Of a DNA stretch of 64,000 nucleotides, positions 24,185-33,348 are shown in pieces. A model generated the notes under the pieces. It saw only the letters and a program-made list of their open reading frames with translations, had not been told where the DNA came from and did not search any database. This DNA is from Bradyrhizobium lablabi (GTDB taxonomy: Bacteria > Pseudomonadota > Alphaproteobacteria > Rhizobiales > Xanthobacteraceae): assembly GCF_018129385.1 (NCBI RefSeq), contig NZ_JAFCLN010000015.1, positions 62,001-126,000 on the forward strand, given 5' to 3'. The translations under genes were made by a program, and so were the position numbers. Positions within the stretch are counted from its first letter, which is position 1; each line of letters starts with the position of its first letter.

Positions 24185-24859
24185 CTAGCGGACGACCCTG
24201 TCCGCCCAGGTCGAAAACGCATCGAAAATCTCAGTCAGCACTTCGCGGTCATTCCGTCCCGAACTCTTCAGCACATGGAAGGAATGATCGGCGGCATCGG
24301 CCAGATGCAGCGTCGCCCGTCCCCCAAGCCCTTTGACAACAGGCCTGAGCAGCGACAACTCCGCAAGCGCATCGCGAGTGCCCTGTAGAAACAGCATCGG
24401 AATATCGATGTCGGAAAGATGTTTCGCCCGCTCGTTCGAGGGCTTTCCGGCCGGATGCAGCGGAAAGCCGAAGAAGGCAAGTCCCGCAACGCCGTCGAGC
24501 GGCGCAGCTGCCTGCGCCTGCGACGTCATCCGTCCGCCGAACGATTTTCCGCCTGCAATCAGTTTCAGCCCGGCACAACATCGCCCCGCTTCCGCCACGG
24601 CCGCGCGCGCCGTGGCGTGCGCCACAGCCGGCGGATCGGGCCGCTTGCCGCCCTTCTCCATATAGGGAAACTGATAGCGCAGCGTCGCGATGCCCCGCTC
24701 GGCGAGGCCAGTCGCGATCGCTTCCATCGAAGCATGGCGCATCCCGGCGCCGGCGCCATGGGCGAAGACGTAACAGGCGCGCGCGCTTTCCGGCCGCATC
24801 AGCAGCGCGGAGACGGAGCCGCTCTTCCCGACCTCGATCGTCCGTTCGGTGGATTTCAT
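24185..24859 (-). CDS. Alpha/beta hydrolase (KANL3/Tex30-like, dienelactone-hydrolase fold)
   Basis: 224 residues. Oxyanion loop FAHGAGAGMRHASM (about residues 32-45), nucleophile elbow GGKSFGGRM (Ser about 105), acid/His region QGTRDALAE and ADAADHSFHVLKSSG. This matches the KANL3/Tex30 alpha/beta hydrolase-like family, whose bacterial members are uncharacterised hydrolases. It is convergent with the SDR (9-nt gap). It is followed on the same strand, further upstream, by tRNA-Arg. Function not assignable beyond the fold. Confidence 0.82.
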   Translation of the reverse strand: MKSTERTIEVGKSGSVSALLMRPESARACYVFAHGAGAGMRHASMEAIATGLAERGIATLRYQFPYMEKGGKRPDPPAVAHATARAAVAEAGRCCAGLKLIAGGKSFGGRMTSQAQAAAPLDGVAGLAFFGFPLHPAGKPSNERAKHLSDIDIPMLFLQGTRDALAELSLLRPVVKGLGGRATLHLADAADHSFHVLKSSGRNDREVLTEIFDAFSTWADRVVR

Positions 24860-24895
24860 CGCGTCGCCCTACGGGCCGTCGGCGCAAAGGAGAGA

Positions 24896-24972
<77 letters not shown>

Positions 24973-25085
24973 GCGAACCCGCGTGGGGTATTGGCAGCCT
25001 CATACCAGAGCGGGCAGGCCATCGCCAGCCGGGCAAAACGTCATAATCCGGAAAGTTGCGCGCTCGGGCCTTGCGGCCGATGACG

Positions 25086-25340
25086 TCAGGCCAGGAACCG
25101 CAGATCGGGCTTGGCAAACTGGTCGCCGTCGCCATTACCGACCCGGCCCCGCGTCTGCGCCGGCTTCACCTCGGAGACGAGTCCCAGGCACTTTCGCAAG
25201 GCCGCATCGGCCTGCTTCATCTGGTTGCGCAATTCGCGCCGGTCGTAGCGGGTCAGCGCGGGATCGTTCAGCCGCCGCCATGCCGAATCCAGCCACCTCT
25301 GCAAGGTGGCGATATGGTTGCGGAGTTCCGGTTCGGTCAT
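25086..25340 (-). CDS. Small conserved hypothetical protein
   Basis: 84 residues from the ATG at 25340 (MTEPELRNHIATLQR); an upstream ATG at 25400 is less likely. It is a charged, helical protein (LQRWLDSAWRRLNDPALTRYD, RRELRNQMKQADAALRKCLG), then a short loop TRGRVGNGDGDQFAKPD. No signal peptide, membrane segment or recognised domain. It lies between tRNA-Arg and the EAL gene. Plausible as a gene from its codon bias and length, but no function is suggested. Confidence 0.6.
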   Translation of the reverse strand: MTEPELRNHIATLQRWLDSAWRRLNDPALTRYDRRELRNQMKQADAALRKCLGLVSEVKPAQTRGRVGNGDGDQFAKPDLRFLA

Positions 25341-25560
25341 CCCAGCGCCCAAGGTTCTTTGATTGCGCAAAGTGTAATGCTGATTCGGCTCACAACCCAA
25401 CGGAGTATTGGTCCGTACTTGCCCGGATATCGGCCGCCCAGCTTGCCGTTCGCTCCGCCATTAACGAAAGGTTAACGGCGCCCTGCCGGTCCGCCACGTA
25501 AACCCACTCTTAGCTGCTCTCGGATAGCCTGAAACGCCTTTGGTGACAGCGTGCGGCTTC

Positions 25561-27156
25561 ATGAAATTGCGGCTTCCGAGCGTCGTTCAGATATCGATGG
25601 TTGCCGCGAGCGTGGTCGCCTTCGTGGCCGGCGGGCATTTCGCCGCCGGGCTCGTCATCCAGGGGCAGCAATCACGACAGCTCAAGGAACTGACCGACGT
25701 CGCGTTGCGGCGATCGGAGGCCGCCGTCGATTTCGGGGCGGCAACCCTGAAAGAACTCGTCCGACAGGGAGCGCCGGGCTGCGATCCCGCATCGCTACAG
25801 GCCGTGCGCCTCCGCGTCTATCTGCGTTCCGCGGTCAAGGACATTCGCCTCGTCAATCGCGACGGATCGGTGGTCTGCTCGGCCTACTCCGAGACGCTGG
25901 AATTCGACAATGGCTGGGCCGAGCGGTCCGACATGCTGCCTTCGCGGGACGGGCGCGTCCTGCTGTTCCATGTCGATCAGATCAACGGCATTGCGCTCGG
26001 CGTGCTCTTTGACATCGACGACAAGACCTCGCTGGTCGCTATCCTCGGCATCGATTCCAGTATGTTCGACATCATGCCGGCCGAGCTGCGCGCCCACAGC
26101 GAAGTGTCCCTCCGACTGAATAATGGTTCCGAGGTCGGACAATTCTCGCAAAAGCCGCGCGGCGAATTTGCGCAAGCCATCAGCTTCACGAGCTCTTCCC
26201 CGCGCTACCCGATCACGGCGACGGTGCGCGTGGAACGGAACGCTCTCGCCCGCTGGCACACCGACTCCTATTGGCCGACCATGCTGATCGCCGCGGGACT
26301 GGGGCTGGCGTTCGGTCTGCTCCTGGTACGCGCGGCAGCGAAGACCGAAGGCCCGATTGCCGATATCGACAAGGGCCTCGCGCGGCGTGAGTTCAAGCCC
26401 TACTACCAGCCGACCTTCGACCTCCGCACGGGAGCCGTTCGCGGCTGCGAGGTCCTGGCGCGATGGATTCGCGCGGACGGCAGCATCGTCCCTCCCCTGA
26501 GCTTCATTCCGCTCGCCGAAACCAGCGGGCGGATCGAGCCGATGACGTGGCAGATCATGGAAACGGCGCTCGGTGAACTGCATCCGCGTCTTCGGGATGA
26601 CAAATACTTCAAGGTGTCCTTCAATATCGTGCCGCGTCATCTCATGAGCGAGGGCTTTGTCGAAACCCTGCGGCGCGTGGTTGCCGGATCGAAAGTTTCA
26701 GCCCGCCAGGTCGTGCTGGAGGTGACCGAGCGTGCCGAGCTGCCCGATCTCGAAAAGGCCGCCGCCGTCGTAAAGCAACTGCGCGAGCTCGGCTTTCGCG
26801 TCGCCATGGACGATGTCGGCGTCGGGCACAGCGGGCTGTCCCAGATGAAGGGGCTTGGCGCCAACACCATCAAGATCGACAAGTTCTTCGTCGACACCAT
26901 CACGCAGGATGGCGCCGCGGCGACCATTGTCGGAATGCTTGTGCGCCTTGCCAGGGACTTGCAGATGACAGTGATCGCCGAAGGCATCGAAACCACCGAG
27001 CAGCTTCAGGCGCTCGTAGCTTGCGGTGTCGAGGAAGGCCAGGGGTACCTGGTCTCGCCGCCACTGTCCTTTGCCGCATTCAACGAATTTTTGGCAAGGC
27101 GCGAATACCGCGCGCTCACCGAGGACGCGGTTGGGTCGGCCGCCCGGGTAGCCTGA
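25561..27156 (+). CDS. Membrane-anchored cyclic-di-GMP phosphodiesterase (CSS-motif sensor plus EAL domain)
   Basis: 531 residues from the ATG at 25561 (an upstream ATG at 25540 is possible). TM1 near residues 12-32, a periplasmic sensor with a VVCSAYSE segment that fits the CSS-motif domain family, TM2 about 240-260, then a C-terminal EAL domain. The EAL signature is EVLARW (297-302). Other catalytic segments are present: FNIVPRHL (Asn), LEVTER (Glu), MDDVGVGHSG (two Asp; the usual DDFGTG is altered), KIDKFF (Lys) and AEGIETTEQ (Glu). The metal ligands seem intact, so it probably hydrolyses c-di-GMP. There is no GGDEF domain. CSS domains can respond to redox state through their cysteines. 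Confidence 0.9.
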   Translation: MKLRLPSVVQISMVAASVVAFVAGGHFAAGLVIQGQQSRQLKELTDVALRRSEAAVDFGAATLKELVRQGAPGCDPASLQAVRLRVYLRSAVKDIRLVNRDGSVVCSAYSETLEFDNGWAERSDMLPSRDGRVLLFHVDQINGIALGVLFDIDDKTSLVAILGIDSSMFDIMPAELRAHSEVSLRLNNGSEVGQFSQKPRGEFAQAISFTSSSPRYPITATVRVERNALARWHTDSYWPTMLIAAGLGLAFGLLLVRAAAKTEGPIADIDKGLARREFKPYYQPTFDLRTGAVRGCEVLARWIRADGSIVPPLSFIPLAETSGRIEPMTWQIMETALGELHPRLRDDKYFKVSFNIVPRHLMSEGFVETLRRVVAGSKVSARQVVLEVTERAELPDLEKAAAVVKQLRELGFRVAMDDVGVGHSGLSQMKGLGANTIKIDKFFVDTITQDGAAATIVGMLVRLARDLQMTVIAEGIETTEQLQALVACGVEEGQGYLVSPPLSFAAFNEFLARREYRALTEDAVGSAARVA

Positions 27157-27168
27157 GCGTGCCGATTC

Positions 27169-27594
27169 CTACTTGACGAGATTGCCGCGCAGCTCACCGC
27201 CGGGATTGGCCGCGGTGTGGATGTTGGCGTACCACTTGCCTGCCAGCAGATCGGCGACCTGCGCGTCCGACAGGGTTGCGTTGCCTTCGATGGGGCTTTG
27301 CGGACTCTTGAACGGCAGCACGATGCCCGCGTTCTTGCCGGGCTCGCTCGGGCCGTGGAAATGAGCGGCAACGGCAGGTCCCGACAAATCCTTATAGGTG
27401 ATCGTCCAGGTCAGGACCTTGGTCTGGGTGTCGAGCTTGGCCTGTGCCGTGCCCGAGCCGGCGCTCGAATTGGGCGGAACCTCGTTCGACCCCTTCAAAT
27501 CGGCCTTCAGGGTGACGGTTTCGGCGACGGCTGACGTAACGCCAAGTCCGATCAGCAAGGCAACGGTCGCAAGTAAGTCCGCAGGCTTGGTCAT
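27169..27594 (-). CDS. CHRD-domain secreted protein
   Basis: 141 residues. A signal peptide (LLATVALLIGLGVTSAVA, cut near AETVT) is followed by one CHRD domain: LKADLKGSNEVPPNSSAGSG, TWTITYKDLSGPAVAAHFHG and NIHTAANPGGELRGNL. CHRD is named from chordin and is found in many exported bacterial proteins of unknown role. The conserved HFHGP and NPGGE motifs are intact. It is convergent with the EAL gene (12-nt gap). Confidence 0.9.
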   Translation of the reverse strand: MTKPADLLATVALLIGLGVTSAVAETVTLKADLKGSNEVPPNSSAGSGTAQAKLDTQTKVLTWTITYKDLSGPAVAAHFHGPSEPGKNAGIVLPFKSPQSPIEGNATLSDAQVADLLAGKWYANIHTAANPGGELRGNLVK

Positions 27595-27935
27595 GACATC
27601 CTCCCGGTCAGTCCTGATTGCAGCAACCCCGGCGCTGGGCAGAAATTTCAGGCCGTGAAATGATCACAACCATTTTGCCGACTGTAAAGGCGGCCCGCCG
27701 CATCATCTAATTGATTTCTTCCCTGACCGGTTCCTGGTGCTGTGGGCAGCGTCCTCCAAACAATCGGCCGTAACCGCCTGTTGCAGCGCGGAAGCGATCA
27801 CCTCGGGTGCGATCAGCGTTTGGGCGTGACAAGTCGGCAAATGTTGGCGACAATCTCCGCGATAAAAATGTGTGACGCCAACAGCCACACGACTCTGCCG
27901 GGACAACGGCGGGACATCACAGGGAGAGGGTACCC
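27595..27935. other. 341-nt intergenic region between divergent CHRD and TRAP genes
   Basis: I see no credible gene. It holds ATTTCA-GGCCG-TGAAAT at 27645-27661, a perfect 6/5/6 inverted repeat near the CHRD start that could be an operator, and the ribosome site AGGGAGAGGG for the TRAP binding protein. Both promoters must lie here, but I cannot place them with confidence. Confidence 0.5.
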
Positions 27936-28928
27936 ATGAAGCGCAGGACAGTACTCACCGGCCTGGCTGCTGCCGCCGGGACTTTTGCAATGCCGTCGAT
28001 CCTCCGGGCGCAGGCCGCTGTCTCGCTCAACGGCGCGGTGCAGTTCAACGACGATCACGCCTTCACCAAGGCGCTGGTCCGTTTCGAAGAGCTGGTGAAG
28101 CAGTATTACGGCAAGCCGGTCAATTTCACGCTGCACAAGAATTCATCGCTCGGCCTCGAGAAGCAGTATTTCGAGTACATGTCGCAGGGCAAGGCGGTCG
28201 ACTACGGCATCGTCTCGCCGGCGCATATGTCGACCTTCGCCAAGGCGGCGCCGTTCATCGACGCGCCCTTCGTGTTCAAGGGCATCGACCACATGAACAA
28301 GGTGGTCGAGGCCAACATCCTCAAGCCGGTCGCCGACGAAATCGCGACCAAGGCCGAAGTCGTGCTGATCGGCTATGCCGGCGGCGGCGTCCGCAACATC
28401 TTCGCCAACAAGCCGCTGAAGAATCTGGCCGACCTCAAGGGCCTGAAGGTGCGCGTGCAGGGCGCGCCGATCTGGTCGAAGACCTTTGCCGCCGTCGGCA
28501 TGAGCCCAACCGTGATCGCCTACAATGAAGTCTACAACGCGATCCAGAACGGCGTGATCTCGGCCGGCGAGAACGAGGCCGCCGGCGTCGAGGCGATGAA
28601 GTTCTACGAGGTCGCCCCGCATCTCAACCTGACGCAGCACGCGGTCTCGATCCGGCCGATCTGCTTCTCGGTGAAGACGTTGAAGACGCTGCCCAAGGAT
28701 TTGCAGGACGCGATCATGAAGGCCGGCAAGGAAGCCGGCGATTTCGGCCGCAAGCTGGAGTCGAGCGAGGAAGTCGTCAAGCTCGATACGCTGGAAAAGG
28801 CGGGCAAGCTCAAGCGCGTGCCGTTCGAGGAGCGCGACGCCATGAAGAAGCTCGCCGATCCCGTGATGGCGGCTTACGCCAAGGAAATCGGCGCCGAAGG
28901 CATTTTTGAGAAGATCAACGTCGCCTAG
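27936..28928 (+). CDS. TRAP transporter substrate-binding protein (DctP family)
   Basis: 330 residues. Twin-arginine-like signal MKRRTVLTGLAAAAGTFAMP. The DctP fold shows FEELVKQYYGKPVNFTLHKN, a GYAGGGVRNIFANK segment and the helix NLADLKGLKVRVQGAPIW holding the Arg that pairs with a carboxylate ligand. DctQ and DctM genes follow on the same strand after a 105-nt repeat, so this is a complete TRAP system driven by a sodium or proton gradient. Ligands are usually C4-dicarboxylates, keto acids or aromatic acids. The specific one is unknown. Confidence 0.92.
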   Translation: MKRRTVLTGLAAAAGTFAMPSILRAQAAVSLNGAVQFNDDHAFTKALVRFEELVKQYYGKPVNFTLHKNSSLGLEKQYFEYMSQGKAVDYGIVSPAHMSTFAKAAPFIDAPFVFKGIDHMNKVVEANILKPVADEIATKAEVVLIGYAGGGVRNIFANKPLKNLADLKGLKVRVQGAPIWSKTFAAVGMSPTVIAYNEVYNAIQNGVISAGENEAAGVEAMKFYEVAPHLNLTQHAVSIRPICFSVKTLKTLPKDLQDAIMKAGKEAGDFGRKLESSEEVVKLDTLEKAGKLKRVPFEERDAMKKLADPVMAAYAKEIGAEGIFEKINVA

Positions 28929-29031
28929 AGCAGGATGACTTTTCTTCGAATCGTCATCCCGCTCTATCTTTTTGTTTTGAGCATGATCTTTCTCGGAAAA
29001 CCGGTACCCACTTTTCCGGATCATGCTCTAA
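28927..29031. repeat. Rhizobial intergenic mosaic-type repeat inside the TRAP operon
   Basis: AGAGCAGGATGACTTTTCTTCGAATCGTCATCCCGCTCT forms one hairpin, and GAGCATGATC...GGATCATGCTCT with internal GGAAAACCGGTACCCACTTTTCC forms another. The second motif is very common between genes in Bradyrhizobium and related rhizobia. It sits between the binding-protein and DctQ genes and may stabilise the abundant binding-protein mRNA. Confidence 0.85.
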
Positions 29032-29115
29032 GGCCATGCGCGACGTAACGCATACTGAAAACGGAAGCGGCGCGCCTTGTGGCCGCCGCTCTCAAGCTGC
29101 CCGCCCGGAGTGCCA

Positions 29116-29631
29116 ATGACCGACATCCCGACGCCGTCAAGCCCGTCGCTCTGGCGACGAGTAACGGCCCTCTATGCCAGGCTGCTGGAATTCCTGCTTG
29201 CCGCGTGCCTGGCCAGTCTGATCTTCCCCGTCACCCTACAGATCGTTTCGCGCTACACGGCGCTGATCCCGTCCTACATCTGGACCGAGGAAATGGCGCG
29301 CTTCCTGTTCGTCTGGACCATCATGATCGGCGCGATGGTGGGCGTGCGCGAAGCCCTGCATTTCGAGGTCGACGTCTGGCCCGACCTGTCGCGCCGTGCC
29401 GAAGCCGCGGTGCGTATCGCGGCGCGGCTCGGCATCCTCGCGCTGGCGCTGGTGTTCGTGATCGCCGGCATCGAGTTCACCCGCTTCGCCTGGTACCGGA
29501 CCTCCGAGCTGGCGGAATTGCCGCTATGGCTGATCCACGTCGCCTGGCCAGTGGCGGGCTTCACCTGGATCATATTCGCGGGCGAGCAGATCATCGATGA
29601 AGCCAAAGTCCTGCTCGGGAGGGCGCCATGA
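29116..29631 (+). CDS. TRAP transporter small membrane subunit (DctQ)
   Basis: 171 residues from the ATG at 29116, preceded by CCCGGAG. Four membrane segments, with the DctQ hallmark WTEEMARFLFVWTIMIGAMV (about residues 56-75) and REALHFEVDVWPDLS after it. It forms the membrane translocator with DctM, whose start overlaps its stop by 4 nt (ATGA). Confidence 0.92.
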   Translation: MTDIPTPSSPSLWRRVTALYARLLEFLLAACLASLIFPVTLQIVSRYTALIPSYIWTEEMARFLFVWTIMIGAMVGVREALHFEVDVWPDLSRRAEAAVRIAARLGILALALVFVIAGIEFTRFAWYRTSELAELPLWLIHVAWPVAGFTWIIFAGEQIIDEAKVLLGRAP

Positions 29632-30947
29632 GCGGCACCGTGCTCTCCGCCGGTCAGGCTGCGGCCGTCCTGTTCGGCACCTTCGCCGCGCTGTTGATTG
29701 CGCGGGTGCCGGTCGCCTTCGCGTTGGGGCTGGCCTGCCTGCCGATCCTTTTGATCGAGCCGCGGCTGTCGATGATGATGCTCGCGCAGGAGACCTTCAA
29801 CGCCTACAATTCCTTCATCCTGCTCGCTGTGCCGTTCTTCCTGCTGACGGCGAACCTGATGAGCATCGGCGGCATTACCGACCGCCTGGTGGCGCTGTCG
29901 CGCTCGATGGTCGGGAGTTGGCCAGGCTCGCTGGCGCAGATCAACGTCGTGCTGTCGGTGTTCTTCGCCGGCATTTCCGGCTCGTCGACGGCGGACGCAG
30001 CCAGCCAGTCGAAGATCTTTATCGATGCGCAGACCAAGGAAGGCTACGACCTTTCCTTCTCCATTGCGATCACGGCAGTCTCCGCGGTGCTCGCCGTCAT
30101 CATCCCACCCTCGATCCTGATGATCGTGTGGGGCGGGCTGATCTCGACCTCGATCGCCGCGATGTATCTGGCCGGCATCGTGCCGGGCCTGTTGATCGCC
30201 GGCGCGCAGATGGCGACCGTGCATGCCTACGCGGTCAAGCGCGGCTATCCCACTTACAAGCGCGAGAGCTGGCGCGAGATGTTGTGCGCGGCCTGGCGCT
30301 CGCTGCCGGCCATGATGACGCCGTTCATCATCGTCGGTGGCATCCTGCTCGGCTGGTTCACCGCGACCGAGTCCGCCTGCATCGCCGTGCTCTATTCGAT
30401 CGTGCTGTCGACCTTCTTCTACCGCGAGACCGGCTGGCGCGAATTGTACAAGGCGCTGCTCGACACCGGCCGGCTCGCCGCGGTGGCGCTGTTCTGCGTC
30501 GGCACCGCCAGCGCGTTCGGCTGGCTGCTGGCCTACTACAAGATCCCGCAGGAACTGCTCGCCAACGTCTCGACCTGGGGCATGGGACCGATCGCGGCGG
30601 GCTTCTTCATCGCCTTCTGCTTCCTGGTGGTCGGCTGCTTCCTCGACGCCATCCCCGCCATCATCATCGTCGGCACAGTGCTGGAGCCGCTGGCGAGATC
30701 GGTCGACCTGCACCCCGTGCAGTTCGCCATCATCTCCATCGTCTCGCTGGCCTTCGGCCTCGTCACGCCACCCTACGGCCTCTGCCTGATGATCGCCTGC
30801 GCGGTCGCCGGCGTGCGATTGCGCTATGCGCTGAAGGACACCGTGATCATGCTGGTGCCGATGATGCTGGTGCTGGCGGCGCTGATCGTCTGGCCGGAAG
30901 TCTCGCTGTTCCTGCCGCGCCTGATCGTGCCGGAGATGCTGAAATAG
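29628..30947 (+). CDS. TRAP transporter large membrane subunit (DctM)
   Basis: 439 residues with about 12 membrane segments. Family signatures include FAGISGSSTADAASQSK (about residues 115-131), the IPPSILMIVWG half-helix and LVTPPYGLCLMIAC near the C-terminus, the paired hairpin motifs that line the transport site in DctM/SiaM elevator proteins. Overlaps DctQ by 4 nt. Completes the TRAP operon begun at 27936. Confidence 0.95.
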   Translation: MSGTVLSAGQAAAVLFGTFAALLIARVPVAFALGLACLPILLIEPRLSMMMLAQETFNAYNSFILLAVPFFLLTANLMSIGGITDRLVALSRSMVGSWPGSLAQINVVLSVFFAGISGSSTADAASQSKIFIDAQTKEGYDLSFSIAITAVSAVLAVIIPPSILMIVWGGLISTSIAAMYLAGIVPGLLIAGAQMATVHAYAVKRGYPTYKRESWREMLCAAWRSLPAMMTPFIIVGGILLGWFTATESACIAVLYSIVLSTFFYRETGWRELYKALLDTGRLAAVALFCVGTASAFGWLLAYYKIPQELLANVSTWGMGPIAAGFFIAFCFLVVGCFLDAIPAIIIVGTVLEPLARSVDLHPVQFAIISIVSLAFGLVTPPYGLCLMIACAVAGVRLRYALKDTVIMLVPMMLVLAALIVWPEVSLFLPRLIVPEMLK

Positions 30948-30970
30948 CCGCGAGCCGTTGGCGATATCTC

Positions 30971-31963
30971 CTACTGCGCCTCGCTCGGCTTGGCGCCGGA
31001 GCTTTCCACCAGCTTGGCCACGCGCGGCAAATCCGCCGCGAACAGCTTTGCGTGCGCTTCCGGCGACATCTCCTTGTCCGGGAACGGCACCGAGCCGAGC
31101 TGCTTCAGCTTGGCAACGATTTCGGGATCGGCGACCGCCTTGCGCAGCGCCTCGTTGATCGAAGCAACGATCTCCTTCGGCGTGCCCTTCACCACATAGA
31201 GACCGTGCCACATGGTGTAATTGATCTCGGGCATGCCGAGCTCCGCCGTGGTCGGCACGTCCTTCAGTTCGGGCAGGCGCTCGGTCGAGGTGATGGCGAT
31301 GCCATGCAGCGATCCGGCCTCGACCTGCGGCAACGCATTGGTCACCTGGTCCCACAACAGGTCGATCTGTCCTGCCAACAGGTCGGTGATCGCCGGGTTC
31401 GATCCACGATAGGCAACGAAGGTCGGTTTGAAGCCGAGCACATTGCCCATCATCACACCGCACAGATGGCTGTTGGTGCCGACGCCGCCATGCGCGAAAT
31501 TGGCAGCCGACCCCTTCGACTTGATCCAGTCGACGAAATCCTTCGGCTTTGCACCGGGGATCGACTTACGGCCGACCAGCAACATCGGCGCATTGTTGAC
31601 GAGGCCGACCGCTTCAAAATCCTTCACCGTGTCGTAGCGCAGGTTGATGAACAGGCTCGGCGCGGCGAGCAGCGCCACGTGGTTGATCAGCACGGTCGTG
31701 CCGTTCGGCTCCGAGCGGGCGACCCGCTCGTTCGCGCGCGTGCCGCCGGCGCCGACCACGTTCTCGATTACGATGGGCTGGCCCAGCGTGCGCGACATAT
31801 GGTTGCCGATCAGGCGCGCCACGGTGTCGGTTCCGCCGCCGGCCGAATACGGCACCACCAGCGTGATCTGCCGCGCGATGCCTTGCGCGTTCGCATGGCC
31901 TACCGGCGCGACCGCGAACAAACCCGCGGCCAACAGCCCGATGGCGATGATCCTGGCGATCAT
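30971..31963 (-). CDS. Tripartite tricarboxylate transporter-type (Bug/TctC) substrate-binding protein
   Basis: 330 residues from the ATG at 31963, with AAAAGAGGGAGGCGGGC before it; the reading frame stays open further upstream but the signal peptide MIARIIAIGLLAAGLFAVAP fixes this start. Bug-family motifs: ITLVVPYSAGGGTDTVARL (about residues 30-48), GQPIVIENVVGAGGTRANE, and FVAYRGSNPAITDLLAGQID. No TctA/TctB is nearby, as is usual for the many orphan Bug proteins of rhizobia and Bordetella. Ligand unknown. Confidence 0.92.
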   Translation of the reverse strand: MIARIIAIGLLAAGLFAVAPVGHANAQGIARQITLVVPYSAGGGTDTVARLIGNHMSRTLGQPIVIENVVGAGGTRANERVARSEPNGTTVLINHVALLAAPSLFINLRYDTVKDFEAVGLVNNAPMLLVGRKSIPGAKPKDFVDWIKSKGSAANFAHGGVGTNSHLCGVMMGNVLGFKPTFVAYRGSNPAITDLLAGQIDLLWDQVTNALPQVEAGSLHGIAITSTERLPELKDVPTTAELGMPEINYTMWHGLYVVKGTPKEIVASINEALRKAVADPEIVAKLKQLGSVPFPDKEMSPEAHAKLFAADLPRVAKLVESSGAKPSEAQ

Positions 31964-32276
31964 GCCCGCCTCCCTCTTTTGTTTTTCTTGCGCGGACAGC
32001 CGACGCCACCGCCTTGTGATGCCGACAGCATAGCCGCGGCGAAGCGCGCGCCGCAATCGGGCGGGGGCGCGAATCATGGCGGCGATCTGCGGTCCAGAGT
32101 CGCGCCGCGCTTATCCCCGATATCCCCGGCAACCGGGCGCCGTTTTCATAAGTAGATGATTTTCAAGGCGTATCCGTCTTGCCCTGGCCGTAGCTAAACT
32201 GACATTTGCCGGTCCGAAAAATGCCCGGTTCCGGGGTGACAAGGTAGCCGGGAATGGGCGACAATCTGGGGAAATT
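31964..32276. other. 313-nt intergenic region between divergent genes
   Basis: No credible gene. The Bug gene ribosome site and T-rich tract (CTCTTTTGTTTTTCTTG) lie at the left edge. A GATATCCCCGGCAACCGGG-like stretch near 32120 and GCCCGGTTCCGGGGTGAC near 32223 contain small inverted repeats. Nothing matches a known RNA family that I can recognise. Confidence 0.4.
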
Positions 32277-32924
32277 GTGGTGCTGAGATTCGCGTTGGCG
32301 GAAAGGTTTTCCGTGTCACCTTCGTCGCTACTGCAAATTGCTGCGATTGCGGGATGCATCGTGCTGATGCACGGACCTGCGCAGGCGCAATGGTGGCGCA
32401 GTACGCCGGCCGATTTCGAGGAATGCGCCGACATCGCGGAGAAGGCGGCGACCAAGGAAGAGAAGGCGTCGAAACTTTCCGAATGCAATGCGAAATTCGC
32501 CGGACGGCGCAAGCCGGGTGGCGGCTACACCTATTTCGACTTCATGCAGAACCGGAATTTCGACATCGCGGGCCCGAATCCGACGGCGGAAGAGCAGAAG
32601 AAGATCGACGAGGAATACATCGCCTATCTGGAGAACGAACGTCGCAGCAGCATCGCCGCCGCGTTCGCCGCCAAACAGCAACAGGCCCCATCGCCGCCGA
32701 AGATCGAACCAGCCTCGCTGATGGGCGCGGCCGCGGCCAAAGTGCCGGTGCCGGTGGCGAGCCCCGTCAAGCAGGCGGCAGCAGGCGAGACGCGGCCAAG
32801 AATGAGGGGCCATTGCGTAAAGGGCAAGTTCTCCTGCGACTGGCCACGCCTTTCCGAAGGCCTCAACGGTCTAAAAAAGCTGTTCGGCACCACGCAGGCC
32901 AAGGACAAGGCCAAGCGAAGCTGA
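32277..32924 (+). CDS. Secreted hypothetical protein
   Basis: 215 residues from GTG. A hydrophobic segment (LLQIAAIAGCIVLMHGPAQA) acts as signal peptide, cut near AQAQWW. The mature part begins WWRSTPADFEECADIAEKAA, with two cysteines around a Lys/Glu-rich helix, a KPGGGYTYFDFMQNRNFDIAG motif, a Gln/Ala/Pro linker and a basic C-terminus with CVKGKFSCDWPRL. I know no function. The conserved YFDFMQNRNFDIAGPNP phrase looks like a family signature common in Bradyrhizobium exported proteins. Start codon not firmly fixed. Confidence 0.7.
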   Translation: MVLRFALAERFSVSPSSLLQIAAIAGCIVLMHGPAQAQWWRSTPADFEECADIAEKAATKEEKASKLSECNAKFAGRRKPGGGYTYFDFMQNRNFDIAGPNPTAEEQKKIDEEYIAYLENERRSSIAAAFAAKQQQAPSPPKIEPASLMGAAAAKVPVPVASPVKQAAAGETRPRMRGHCVKGKFSCDWPRLSEGLNGLKKLFGTTQAKDKAKRS

Positions 32925-32998
32925 CGGCACGGCGCCAGGCGTCATCCCTTCCGTCGTCACGTTCGACGCCGAAGCGCAAAGCGAAAGCCGTCTCGCGG

Positions 32999-33193
32999 CT
33001 ACTGCACGCGCTTCTTGCGCGGCACCTTCGGCGGCTTTGGAGCCGGCGTATAGATCGTGCGCGCCGAGCGGCTCTCCTGCAACCGCGCGTCATATCCCGG
33101 CGATGGCGTTACCGTCGGCGGCACGGCATGAGCAGGCGCGATAAGCGCTTCGCCCACAATTGCCAAAGTCGCGGCCAGCACTGATAGCTTCAT
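32999..33193 (-). CDS. Small secreted basic protein
   Basis: 64 residues with a good ribosome site (GGAGGATCGAC) and a signal peptide (KLSVLAATLAIVGEALIAPA, cut near HAVPP). The mature peptide is about 40 residues, Pro- and Lys/Arg-rich (TPAPKPPKVPRKKRVQ). Probably periplasmic or exported. No domain recognised. It is convergent with the preceding secreted protein. Confidence 0.65.
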   Translation of the reverse strand: MKLSVLAATLAIVGEALIAPAHAVPPTVTPSPGYDARLQESRSARTIYTPAPKPPKVPRKKRVQ

Positions 33194-33260
33194 GTCGATC
33201 CTCCGCAGACGCAGACTTGCTCCGTATCGGCACTATTTCAAGGCAAGCACGATGTTTGAT

Positions 33261-33305
33261 CCGTCATCCTGAGGCGCGAGCGTAGCGAGCCTCGAAGGAC
33301 GACGG
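33261..33305. repeat. Palindromic repeat (GTCATCCTGAGGCGCGAGCG type)
   Basis: GTCATCCTGAGG-CGCGAGCGTAGCGAG-CCTCGAAGGACGAC, a hairpin-forming intergenic element of a type widely seen in Bradyrhizobium. Single copy in this window. Confidence 0.75.
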
Positions 33306-33348
33306 AGGAAGAGCGAACGCGCGGCAAGACGCTACCCCCGGATGTACG

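Noticed and set aside
27645..27661. ATTTCA-GGCCG-TGAAAT as a confirmed operator.
   Set aside because: A single 6-bp inverted repeat of this size can arise by chance and no regulator is adjacent. Mentioned only as a possibility.
29274..32155. Very long open frames overlapping the TRAP genes on both strands (729 and 852 codons).
   Set aside because: They shadow DctM/DctQ and the Bug gene, have low-complexity Arg/Asp/His-rich translations and no ribosome sites or domains. High-GC third positions explain the lack of stops.
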